10,393 bases of DNA from Falciphora oryzae (GCA_000733355.1 JNVV01000116.1:14316-24708), one strand, 5' to 3'. Positions 1 to 7,143 are shown, counted from the stretch's first letter. Notes: a model not told the origin generated them from the letters alone. Numbers and translations are program-made.

Positions 1-460
1 AAAATCCCTCGGGTACGTCAACTATCTTATTCTGTCGCACAGGTAACGTGGTTCATCAGCGAGTGGATCAAATCAGCGAGTGGATCACTTAAAAACGCAT
101 ATTAAAACCGTCCGTGCACGACCGTGCATCTCGCCCATTTAATGATGAAATCTTATAAAAATTTAAGGAGTAATATTTTACTATAAGGTAATTATAAAAA
201 TATTTTTTCCAGATTTTTATTATTACCCGCTTTGGGTTAGTTTGTAATACTGTATAATATACTGTACGAAATTTGCGAATTACCCTAAAGGGAATGTAAT
301 AAATTTATTAAAAAATAAGAGTTAAATTCGCTATGTTATTATAATATATAATTGTTTAAATTTTGGTATAATCTAGTTGGAAATTGGGCGAGTTATTTAA
401 CTGAAGAAAACTGGGTTTACCGTGCGTTTTGCATTGATCTACTCGGTGATGGACCACGTT
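1..460. repeat. Diverged foldback (inverted-repeat) element relic
   Basis: AT-rich non-coding sequence with the same layout as the intact foldback element at 985-1812. AACGTGGTTC (45-54) is followed at once by two 17-bp units (55-71 and 72-88) that differ only at the last base. The other end carries the inverted counterpart, reading as AACGTGGTCC plus one unit in reverse complement (about 420-460). The middle holds ACTGTATAATATACTGT (249-265), identical to the centre of the intact element (1383-1399), flanked in both by related ATTTTTATTATTACCC and AATTACC sequence. The arms are poorly matched, so this is an old copy. Its outer ends are not visible: the left lies before the window and the right is interrupted by the MULE target site at 461. 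No gene is seen here. Confidence 0.55.
55..88 (+). repeat. Pair of 17-bp iterons in the foldback relic
   Basis: Two head-to-tail 17-bp units, 55-71 and 72-88, share ATCAGCGAGTGGATCA and differ only in the last base. They follow GTGGTTC, exactly as a pair of 17-bp units does in the intact foldback element at 1188-1221. Conserved spacing and period in otherwise diverged copies suggest binding sites for a transposase; this role is inferred. Confidence 0.6.
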
Positions 461-468
461 ATAGATTT
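461..468. repeat. Left 8-bp target-site duplication of the MULE
   Basis: ATAGATTT directly precedes the left inverted repeat of the MULE and recurs without mismatch at 4191-4198, directly after the right inverted repeat. MULEs usually duplicate 8-11 bp, so the length fits. Confidence 0.9.
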
Positions 469-552
469 GGGACTTAATCGGTTCACACACTAAACCTACG
501 CACACCCCCACAACGGCCGATATCGCCGATTATGTAATTTTGCGTGCGCCAC
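469..552 (+). repeat. Left terminal inverted repeat of MULE copy 1
   Basis: Starts GGGACTTAATCGGTTCACAC and ends near TGCGTGCGCCAC. It pairs with the reverse complement of 4091-4190. The arms share blocks such as TAAACCTACGCAC and GTGCGCCAC, with a gap of about 14 bases because the right arm carries an extra GTAATCGTACGCAC-like stretch. Confidence 0.85.
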
Positions 553-984
553 ACGCGCAAATCCACACATGACACAATTTTGACTGCCGGCCACGTTGCA
601 GGGGACTTTGCGCAACAACGAACAGCGCTACAAACAACTTGAGGCTATTCCCAGGCCCGCCATGACGTCACCAACGCCGTCAGGTCACTCTGAAAGCGAC
701 GGGGACGTTCGCAGTCCCTCAAAGAACCCAGAAACACACGTTTGGCATACAGATTGGGACGGAAAGCCATGGCGCGCGGCTTTGCCGGACGATCTCCTGT
801 CAACCCTTTGGCCTACCCACGACGAGGCCCTCGACGCCCTTACGGATTGGGAGCGATTAGTAGGCATGCTATCTACCTCAATTCGCACGCAATCCAACGA
901 GGGATCCTTGATTAAGGAGTGGAGGTGCTGTAAGCACGGATACAAGCACCAACGACCTCCTAGGGGTACGCTAAGGATCACTAC

Positions 985-1344
985 TAAGTCGGTGCACCCC
1001 CTGTCCGCGCACCCACCTGACCGCGCACTTTTTCCCATACTAAATCCACTTTTTGCACCTTTTTCAAATAGCATTTAAAAATCCAATAAAAATTATAAAA
1101 TATAAACCCAATGGATTTATAAAATTCAAAAGCTAAATAATGTGAATAAAAATAGTAGGAAAATATTTAAATAACGTAACGTGGTTCACAAGTAAGCGGC
1201 GCACACAAGTAAGTGGCGCACTTCGAAATCACGTGTTAAACGCGTTTTTCGACACCCTTGCTAACTCGGCCAATTTAAGCCCAAATTTTACCAAATTTTA
1301 ACAGGTTATATGCAACTACGTAGTAAATGTAATGTAATTTTCTT
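985..1344 (+). repeat. Left 360-bp arm of the foldback element
   Basis: The reverse complement of this arm equals 1453-1812 at every base I compared (coordinates sum to 2797). It contains AACGTGGTTC (1178-1187) followed by two 17-bp units (1188-1221). Confidence 0.9.
1188..1221 (+). repeat. Pair of 17-bp iterons in the left foldback arm
   Basis: Units 1188-1204 and 1205-1221 read ACAAGTAAGCGGCGCAC and ACAAGTAAGTGGCGCAC, with one mismatch. The mirror copy lies at 1576-1609. They match in period and position the pair at 55-88 and are probable protein-binding sites (inferred). Confidence 0.7.
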
Positions 1345-1452
1345 GGATTTTTATTATTACCCCTTTAAGGTTAGTTAGAAACACTGTATAATATACTGTG
1401 CAAAATACGCAAATTACCTTAAAAAGGCAATAATAAAAATTTATAAAAATTT

Positions 1453-1812
1453 AAGAAAATTACATTACATTTACTACGTAGTTGCATATAACCTGTTAAA
1501 ATTTGGTAAAATTTGGGCTTAAATTGGCCGAGTTAGCAAGGGTGTCGAAAAACGCGTTTAACACGTGATTTCGAAGTGCGCCACTTACTTGTGTGCGCCG
1601 CTTACTTGTGAACCACGTTACGTTATTTAAATATTTTCCTACTATTTTTATTCACATTATTTAGCTTTTGAATTTTATAAATCCATTGGGTTTATATTTT
1701 ATAATTTTTATTGGATTTTTAAATGCTATTTGAAAAAGGTGCAAAAAGTGGATTTAGTATGGGAAAAAGTGCGCGGTCAGGTGGGTGCGCGGACAGGGGG
1801 TGCACCGACTTA
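1453..1812 (-). repeat. Right 360-bp arm of the foldback element
   Basis: Exact inverse copy of 985-1344, ending in GTGCACCGACTTA just before the transposase reading frame resumes at 1813. Such identity points to a recent insertion or to gene conversion between the arms. Confidence 0.9.
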
Positions 1813-4090
1813 CTACCAAATTTGCCCCTTGCAACTGGAAGATCGTCCTGCAGTCAAAAAAGTCGGATGCCGGCCTTTGGAGCGCCCGCGTTGTTGACGA
1901 TACCCACGCCGGCCACGCCCCCTACGATCCCTCGTATACGTCCCTGGTCACCGCCTTAACCAAGCCCCAACGCCGGGCCCTCGTTGCGGCCTCCCTAAAC
2001 GATACCCTGACCTCCGCAGCGATCCGTACCCTCATGGCAAGTCAGTGGCCTTCCCGGCGCTGGACCATGGCCGAGATCTATCGCCACCGCACCGATATAC
2101 AAGCCCAACGCCGGGACGGGTATCCTGCAACGCAGGCCTTTTTAAAGCGCCTTGATACCAACGAACGAGGGGATACAGCGTATTTTGCGATCGCTTGGGC
2201 AGACGAGGAAAAAAAGAGGTGGTCAGCTTGCGCCTGGGCGTACGAAAAAGGCACGGAGTTGGCACAAAAAGCAGGAAAATGCCTACAAATCGACGTTACC
2301 TACAAGACCAACAGGCACTAGATGCACCTCGTCTTTGCAGTCGTTGTTACACCGGAAAAAACGACTATTCCGCTTTTTTGGGGCCTACTTTGCAACGAGA
2401 CCCAGGAGGCTTTTAAGTGGTGGTTCCGGCACTTAAAACGATACTTTAATGCCTGCGACTTTCCGGCCCCTGAGGTTGGAATCACGGACGGAGATAAGCA
2501 CCTCCGCCTGGCCGCAAAGGCTATCTTTCCTCGCATATGTTTGCAATGGTGCGTTTTCCACCTAAACAGCAACGTTGTTGCATATATCAAAAAAAGCTGG
2601 AACCGCCAGAAGGTAGAGAAACAACGCCCGCGAGTGACAGAGAGTTCAACTCCCCGAGTGCCAACGGCAAAGGCGCCGGGCCGGCCCGACTCCCATTTGC
2701 CCCTAACACGAGGCCGGGCCGACTTTGATCCGGCCAAAGGGGATTTCGACGATTTGCAGGACCTCGCCAACGCCCACCGACGCCGCGTTGACCTCAGCGC
2801 CTTCAACAACGCCCCTACAGCTGTAAAATACAGCCGCACGGGGTTGTTTACCCTTTGGAAATACGTCGTTTTTACCAGGGACCCCAAGGTGCATCAGCAG
2901 GCCTGGCAAACCCTCCAGGAGACCTTTTAGGGGCAATAAAAAATCATCGGATATCTCGAGCAGTAGCTGGCCCGTAAAGCGCTTTGGGCCTGCCATTTGA
3001 CCAAAATGTACCCTAACAACGGGTTTACAAGCACTGCGGCATCAAAAGGGAGTCATTCCTCTATAAAAACACAAGGTTTATCCGGCAAATCAACCTTGGA
3101 CGACGTCGAACGGGCCGCCTACCTGCAAACGGAGGATAAATACAAAAAATATAAAAAAAAAGGCACCTCCTCTACCACGCGGATCAGGCACGACTACAGC
3201 AATAAAGCCTGGCTAGGAAAGTTGCCCTTGCGCGTTTCTAGCTGGTGCCTCGATATCCTTAGGTCCCTGCACTCCCAGGCACGTCGGGCGCGTCTTTTTC
3301 CAGCCCGTAAGCCCCTGCCGGCCTGCACGGGGTCGGTGCGCCGGCAGTTTGGCCTGCCGTGCGCTCACGAGATCTGGGAAGTCCTCGAGGGCTTAGAAAA
3401 GGGCACGCGGGCCGGCTTTACCCTTGAAGAGGTTAACGACTTTTAGGTGACCCAGGCATTACCTCGCGATACTAACGATCCCTACTGGGGAGTGCAGGAC
3501 CCCGTAGGGGTCCGGAAAGGCCGGCCACGGGGTCAAGGGCCGTTTAGCGACGACGAAGGGGTGCCAAAGGGCCCTAGGCCGCGCGGCCGGACTGCCAACA
3601 GTATCCGTGATACTGCCAGACGCAATTACTCCCACTGGGAGTTGGAGGGCACCCTCGAGGCTGCAGACGAGGCTGATTCTGGCACCCCCCATGCCGCGGT
3701 TACTGCGGCCTCTCCTGCACTCTCTGTGATCGTTGTCGCTTCCGTAGGGCCGGCAGGCCCTGCCGGCCCTTCCGGCCCTGCAGAAGAGGATCCAGACGAC
3801 CCCTGGGCGCATCTGCCGGTTACAGAGGTGGAGAGAAAGGCTGCAGAGGAGACTATTGCACAAAGGGTGGCTGCAAGGAGGGCACGGGAGGTGCGGGAGG
3901 CGTCACAGGACCGCTTTGATCAAGAGTTCCGGAGGGAGATGGAGTGCGGGCATTGGGACGAGGAGGGTCGCTGGATTATAGAGTAGATTTAAGGCTATCG
4001 ATTCATTTCTTTTTCACCTTTGAATAGCTTCATTTCGTTGTTCTACGGCCTTTTTTATATTTGGGGTTGATGGCCTGTGTTTTTTTATAT

Positions 4091-4190
4091 GGGTGCGCCA
4101 CAGAAAATCACATGATTCCGATACCGGCCGTGGCGGAGGTGTGCGTACGATTACTGTGCGTAGGTTTACCGTGTGAACGGATTAAGTCCC
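4091..4190 (-). repeat. Right terminal inverted repeat of MULE copy 1
   Basis: Ends ...GTGTGAACGGATTAAGTCCC at 4190, the inverse of the left end. It lies about 105 bp after the transposase stop codon and is followed directly by the second ATAGATTT. Confidence 0.88.
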
Positions 4191-4198
4191 ATAGATTT
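4191..4198. repeat. Right 8-bp target-site duplication of the MULE
   Basis: ATAGATTT, identical to 461-468. Confidence 0.9.
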
Positions 4199-4294
4199 CC
4201 CAGCGTCCCGAATGTTTAAAAGCTGGATTTTTCCAACGCCGTGCTATAAGCAGCTATGGTCAAAGGAGTTTTTGATACTAGTTAAACTGACTAG

Positions 4295-4341
4295 CATATA
4301 CGACCACACCCACTAGAATATGCGGGATCCCGTCCGCTCTC
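4295..4341 (+). pseudogene. 5S rRNA gene fragment (5' part)
   Basis: The stretch holds ATACGACCACACCCACTAGA and GCGGGATCCCGTCCGCTCT, which are the signature of the first 45-50 bases of fungal 5S rRNA (ACGACCAYA... followed by GGGATCCCGTCCGCTC). The match stops after GCTCTC. The rest, including the internal control region for TFIIIA/TFIIIC binding (about nt 50-97) and the 3' stem, is not recognisable. A T5 run at 4380-4384 could be a leftover Pol III terminator but is not needed to explain the fragment. Fungal 5S genes are often dispersed and truncated copies are common. This one should be inert. Confidence 0.8.
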
Positions 4342-4384
4342 GCCACTGCACCCTTGCATGCGCCCGCCCGGAGGGCACCTTTTT

Positions 4385-5332
4385 GAAAATTCAGGTCTGA
4401 GTCACTGAGACTAAGCCCTGCTGTCGTTGATGTGTTTTTAGCCTTTCATGCATGGGAATGAATGACTACCGAGAGGCCCCGACTCCCTGTTACCTCACCC
4501 ACCCGTTAATATGCGAACCTACCCGCGCCTAGTGGGTCGAGCGATGGATGGGAACGTCCAAATGCAATATAATGGTCTAATACTAGTGATACAACTGGGC
4601 CTTCACATGCTGGTACCAAAGCCTTCATTTTGTTGACAGTTGCCATGGGACCTGGCGCCGCTGAACCTGCAGCTACTGCGAAGTCTCATTACTCGTGTAC
4701 GGAGAAGCCGATTCGTCCCATAAAAGCTAGAGAGATGGAATATTCCGTGGTGAATATGGAGGGTGACGGATTGTGCTGAGTGTTCTGGACCGCGTGAGAC
4801 CTATCTGCTCCCGACCAGCTCCACAGGCATGCACTGGAACAAGCTTTACGCTTTTTTTCGATGGCAGCGCTAGCACTCGGCTAGGGCATAGCGCGGGCGC
4901 TTGTCGAGATAAAGTTCCATGGTGCCGCCCACGCTTTCGATAATTCTTTAGCAGACCGTCGTCAGTGGGAACCGATTTGCAGCCTCATATGAGATCCAGC
5001 TCGGCCAAGGTGGCTTATGGTGGCGGCCAACCCTAGAGCGGGGCGCGCCATGGCGCCGCGTTCAACCCGGTGGCCCAGCCCCGGTGTTGATCGCCAGGCT
5101 AGGTTTTTCAGCTGCTGGTACTTATATGCCCACTTCTGCAACTTTCAAATTATATATTCTCCCGATTGCTGGGTCTGCTCGAAAATTTCCTGCTCGTACT
5201 GGTAATAATTTTCTCTTTGATATGTTAACAGCAACAGCGGCGACGGTGCCAATCTTCCATGGAACCCGACTTCGTGAAGTTTACGCCCTTCTGCGAGACC
5301 GACCACCATTTGGAACGCTTCAGTAGGACGAC
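4385..5332. other. Intergenic stretch without a convincing gene
   Basis: About 950 bp between the 5S fragment and the membrane protein gene. I see no RNA gene, terminal repeat or conserved protein motif. The + frame starting at ATG 4645 is relatively open to 5205 but crosses four stops (near 4777, 4795, 4881 and 4987) and matches nothing I know. The last few hundred bases probably hold the promoter and 5' leader of the downstream gene. Confidence 0.6.
5151..5157 (+). promoter_or_regulatory. Possible TATA element upstream of the membrane protein gene
   Basis: TATATAT sits about 180 bp before ATG 5333, in a locally AT-rich patch within a mixed background. Position fits a fungal promoter with a leader of roughly 100-150 bases, but no other element supports it. 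Confidence 0.25.
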
Positions 5333-6414
5333 ATGGCATCAAATATAACCGTCGCAAAAACACCCTACTTCGAAACGGTTTGGGCCGCCGACAGCACCAT
5401 CGGGCTTCATAATGTTATTGTCGGCCTTATGGTCGCTGGCATCACGAGCAGGTTCTCGGCCGTGGTCCTAGTACCCATCGTTACCTCCGCTGGGTGTGCT
5501 ATAGCCAACGGTTTGGCTTTTTACGACTTTCGTTTGGAGCCCCCTGCCCCTCTCGTTAACAGGGCGGTCGCTTACGCCTTCGCGGATATCACGTGGATAG
5601 TGAGTGAGACGTTTGTCGGGCAGGCAAAGCGACCGTTGCATGCCCCCCTCTCCCTTCGGGGCTCGGCGTCCCACTTTTCGCTTGCGGCTGGCTATGGTAC
5701 GTTTGACTAACGTAATGGCCTCCTCGGCCTGTTCCAACAGATTCAAGAAGCTGGACTCCCCTTCTACGGCTACGCGATCCTGCTCCCTATCCTCCGCGGC
5801 GGCGGGCGCGTAACTTTCCTCGCTCTTTTCTGGACGCTTATACTCGTAACCGTGGTCGTCCGCGTTGCAATAACCGTGGTCAACCTACGCTTCATCCTCG
5901 ACAGCGACCTCTCGCCAACCGTGCATTCGACCCTGATCAGTCGCCTGCATTTGGGATATTTCGTGCCCATCGCGATGGCCGAAAGTGTAACCGCCGTGTT
6001 CCTGCTGAGAAGGCTCAATTCAACGCTCCGGTCGTCGATGTCGGGCGGGCTGGAGGGCCCCAAGCTGTACCGCTACATCATGCGCAGCACCGAGATACGC
6101 CTCGCTTCGCTGGCGCTTATCGGCATCGCGCGCTCTATAACATTCTCTTTCCAAACATTCTCTTCCAACATGGAGGCGGGTCCGATGTCGGTCGTTAGCC
6201 AAATTGACCAGTTTGTGTACACTCTGGGTTGTTTGTTCCCAATTATCATGTTGTACGTTTTGTCCCTATGATTCCTACCATCGCAACGTTGATAAATGGG
6301 TCAAACTTGCTAACAGAAACATCGTCCAACAGCGTCGATATCCTCATCTCGCGCCTGATCTTCGCCGAGGAGAAAAGCAGCCCGAACGGCATCAATGTCG
6401 GCGGCGCGCCGTAA
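5333..6414 (+). CDS. Fungal multi-pass integral membrane protein, three exons, function unknown
   Basis: Exons 5333-5599, 5741-6252 and 6333-6414 join to a 286-residue protein. ATG 5333 lies in good context (ACGACATGG). Intron 1 (GTGAGT...GACTAAC...AACAG) joins in phase 0 to give ITWI-IQEAGLPFYGYA; intron 2 (GTACGT...GCTAAC...CCAACAG) joins in phase 2 to give IIMF-VDILISRL. Splicing makes one uninterrupted, strongly hydrophobic protein with about six or seven membrane segments: residues 26-64 (one long or two short), 75-107, 113-136, 158-178, 207-228 and 240-270. Conserved-looking loops include NSTLRSSMSGG and YIMRSTEIRLA. It resembles a widespread family of uncharacterised ascomycete membrane proteins, recalled from memory; no reaction can be assigned. 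The reading is intact, but a coding-like tail in another frame after 6414 suggests the C-terminus was longer. It is the only likely active host gene here. Confidence 0.75.
5600..5740 (+). other. Intron 1 of the membrane protein gene
   Basis: 141 bp. Donor GTGAGTGAG, branch-like GACTAAC (5705-5711) and acceptor CCAACAG. Phase 0. Its removal restores a family-like ADITWIIQEAG run. Confidence 0.8.
6253..6332 (+). other. Intron 2 of the membrane protein gene
   Basis: 80 bp. Donor GTACGT (6253-6258), branch-like GCTAAC (6309-6314) and acceptor CCAACAG (6326-6332). Without splicing the frame would end at TGA 6269; with it the frame reads IIMFVDILISRLIF and continues to TAA 6412. An alternative AG at 6316 would leave GCTAAC too close to serve as branch site. 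Confidence 0.75.
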
Positions 6415-6600
6415 TGGAAATTGCTGGCGGTGGGCTGCGGCATTCGGCGTCGCGGAGGGCCGCGGGCGAACACCACGACATCGGCCTGTTCGCCGTGCCG
6501 TACATGGAACGCAACGTCGGGGTGTCCGGTGGGAGCAAACCGTCCGTTGCCGTCACGGAGACCGAAGTCGCTGCCGGCATACAGGGCACGCAACGGATGG
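6415..6600 (+). pseudogene. Coding-like tail of the membrane protein gene in a shifted frame
   Basis: Directly after the stop of the membrane protein gene, the frame starting at 6414 reads LRHSASRRAAGEHHDIGLF and then VPYMERNVGVSGGSKPS and VAVTETEV. This hydrophilic tail has the look of the cytoplasmic C-terminus of such membrane proteins. A -1 frameshift between about 6360 and 6414 would fuse it to the last exon. I infer that the gene once had a tail of about 60 more residues and that an indel replaced it with a short end (VGGAP). A sequencing error or an unnoticed intron could give the same picture. Confidence 0.45.
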
Positions 6601-6634
6601 GGGGAGGGATCGGCAGGGGGATGGGGTTTGGGGG
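6599..6634 (+). other. Potential G-quadruplex run
   Basis: Five G tracts of 6, 3, 5, 4 and 5 bases are separated by loops of 1, 7, 2 and 3 bases, which meets the usual G3+/loop 1-7 rule. The run ends two bases before the palindrome that holds the piggyBac relic. Confidence 0.5.
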
Positions 6635-6636
6635 AT

Positions 6637-6652
6637 ATCCCCTCGAGTGCCG
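6637..6652 (+). repeat. Left half of the palindromic piggyBac target
   Basis: ATCCCCTCGAGTGCCG, inverse of 7111-7126 with one mismatch (position 15). Together with the central TTAA the two halves formed a 36-bp near-palindrome before the insertion. Confidence 0.8.
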
Positions 6653-7110
6653 TTAACCCCTCGTCTGCAGATCCTTCCCTGTCAGCCAACCACATCGCCT
6701 AAATTTTAGGTACATCCGTTTGGGTAGGATTTAGCGCGTGATAAATGTACCAGCAGGAGTCGTTGTTACAGAGAGGTACGTCGCACAACGCGCATCCGAA
6801 TCGCGTGCGCGAGAGCCTCTTTTTGTTGCCTCCGGTATCGCCCAGCACCCTCGGCTTATTGCAATGCGCCTGTATCCCGCGGCAGGCCGAGCACTCCGAT
6901 TGCGATAGCTTTGTTCTTTGCTTTAAAACGTGCTTTTTTACGTCGCGTTCGTCGCAGGTAATAGAGGTTGCCGCACCGCGTTTTCTGGAGCCTGCCTGCC
7001 GCCGAACCTATCAAACAACGCGCGCGCGATCGCGCAGTACCCACGAGTCACAACAACAAACAGGGGTGAGTCCTGCAGATCCTTTCCTATCTAAAAAGAC
7101 GAGGGGTTAA
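6653..7110 (-). mobile_element. Internally deleted piggyBac element with TTAA ends
   Basis: TTAA at 6653-6656 and 7107-7110 bounds a 450-bp insert (6657-7106) whose ends read CCCCTCGTCT in inverse orientation. TTAA duplication and ends beginning with a run of C are hallmarks of piggyBac. The inside, read on the - strand, holds only the C-terminal Cys-rich domain of a transposase, so the catalytic core is missing. A subterminal CTGCAGATCCTT-type motif appears near both ends in the same direction (6665-6680 and 7074-7089). The element can only have moved with an enzyme from elsewhere, or it lost its core after insertion. Confidence 0.75.
6699..7007 (-). pseudogene. piggyBac transposase C-terminal Cys/His-rich domain remnant
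   Basis: About 102 codons on the - strand, from just after a TAG at 7008-7010 to the TAG at 6699-6701, with no ATG at the beginning. The stretch shows SECSAC, then an HC, and FGCALCDVPLCNNDSC followed by WYIYH, i.e. C-x2-C-x4-C-x4-C-x4-H. This is the zinc-binding cross-brace at the C-terminus of piggyBac-family (DDE_Tnp_1_7) transposases, which contacts the element ends. A basic stretch (KKHVLKQRTK) precedes it. The stop lies 42 bp inside the element end, as expected for the 3' end of the gene. All of the DDE core is gone. Other Cys-rich domains are possible, but the TTAA ends support this reading. Confidence 0.72.
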
Positions 7111-7126
7111 CAGCACTCGAGGGGAT
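7111..7126 (-). repeat. Right half of the palindromic piggyBac target
   Basis: CAGCACTCGAGGGGAT, the inverse of 6637-6652 with one mismatch. It follows the right TTAA directly. Confidence 0.8.
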
Positions 7127-7143
7127 GGGGGGCAGGTCTGGTC

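Larger units (their letters stand above)
985..1812. mobile_element. Foldback (long inverted repeat) element inserted in the MULE gene
   Basis: An 828-bp non-coding element made of two arms, 985-1344 and 1453-1812, identical over 360 bp in inverse orientation, around a 108-bp spacer that is itself an imperfect palindrome. Ends read TAAGTCGGTGCAC. The target can be read as TA (typical of Tc1/mariner/pogo elements, whose fungal members often start AGT) or as CTAC (981-984 and 1813-1816). Removing the insertion restores the transposase frame through ITTKF or ITTTTKF, which proves it entered coding DNA. The outer 100 bp of each arm is GC-rich and the inside AT-rich. No transposase is encoded, so it must have been moved in trans. 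Open frames within the arms are chance. Confidence 0.85.
662..3986 (+). pseudogene. MULE transposase pseudogene, split and with five in-frame stops
   Basis: Decayed DDE transposase of the MULE type, which would cut and insert the element in the nucleus. It is read from ATG 662 (good context, CGCCATGA) to 984, then from 1813 to TAG 3984 after the foldback insertion; no frameshift is seen in the second part. Order of parts: a Cys/His cluster like the WRKY-GCM1 zinc-binding region (WRCCKHG, then CNW and DDTHAGH across the insertion); first catalytic Asp in IDVTYKTNR (2292-2294); second Asp in ITDGDK (2487-2489); CVFH (2550-2561); the Glu site in SKGSHSSIK, where Lys (AAA, 3045-3047) replaces the Glu seen in copy 2; a SWIM-like CTGSVRRQFGLPCAH; and a Pro/Gly-rich, then charged tail. 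Stops lie at 2319 (TAG), 2928 (TAG), 2937 (TAA), 2964 (TAG) and 3444 (TAG). Copy 2 reads Gln, Ser, Trp and Trp at the last four. It is non-functional. Confidence 0.9.
469..4190 (+). mobile_element. Full-length Mutator-like element (MULE), copy 1
   Basis: A 3722-bp DNA transposon (about 2.9 kb without the nested insertion) bounded by inverted repeats that both start GGGACTTAAT and by a perfect 8-bp duplication. It carries one transposase gene on the + strand. An 828-bp foldback element sits inside that gene at 985-1812. Boundaries are firm because inverted repeats and duplications agree to the base. The element cannot be autonomous: its gene has five stops and a changed catalytic residue. Long inverted repeats, 8-bp duplication and the transposase type place it with the MULE superfamily. 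It inserted beside an older foldback relic, and a related truncated copy lies inverted at 8732-10123. Confidence 0.92.

Noticed and set aside
685..1074. Open frame on the - strand and its twin at 1723-1959 on the + strand sharing 30 residues
   Set aside because: The shared peptide comes from the inverted arms of the foldback element; the frames run across its junction with the MULE gene and have no coding character.
2318..2887. Long - strand frame opposite the MULE transposase
   Set aside because: Shadow of the GC-rich transposase frame on the + strand, which has recognised motifs.
6204..6656. 150-codon + strand frame crossing the end of the membrane protein gene
   Set aside because: Its first half lies within the second intron and third exon in the wrong frame; only the part after 6414 looks coding and is reported as a shifted tail.
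6745..7110. 121-codon + strand frame in the piggyBac relic
   Set aside because: The opposite strand carries the Cys/His domain; this frame has no motif and ends at the element boundary.
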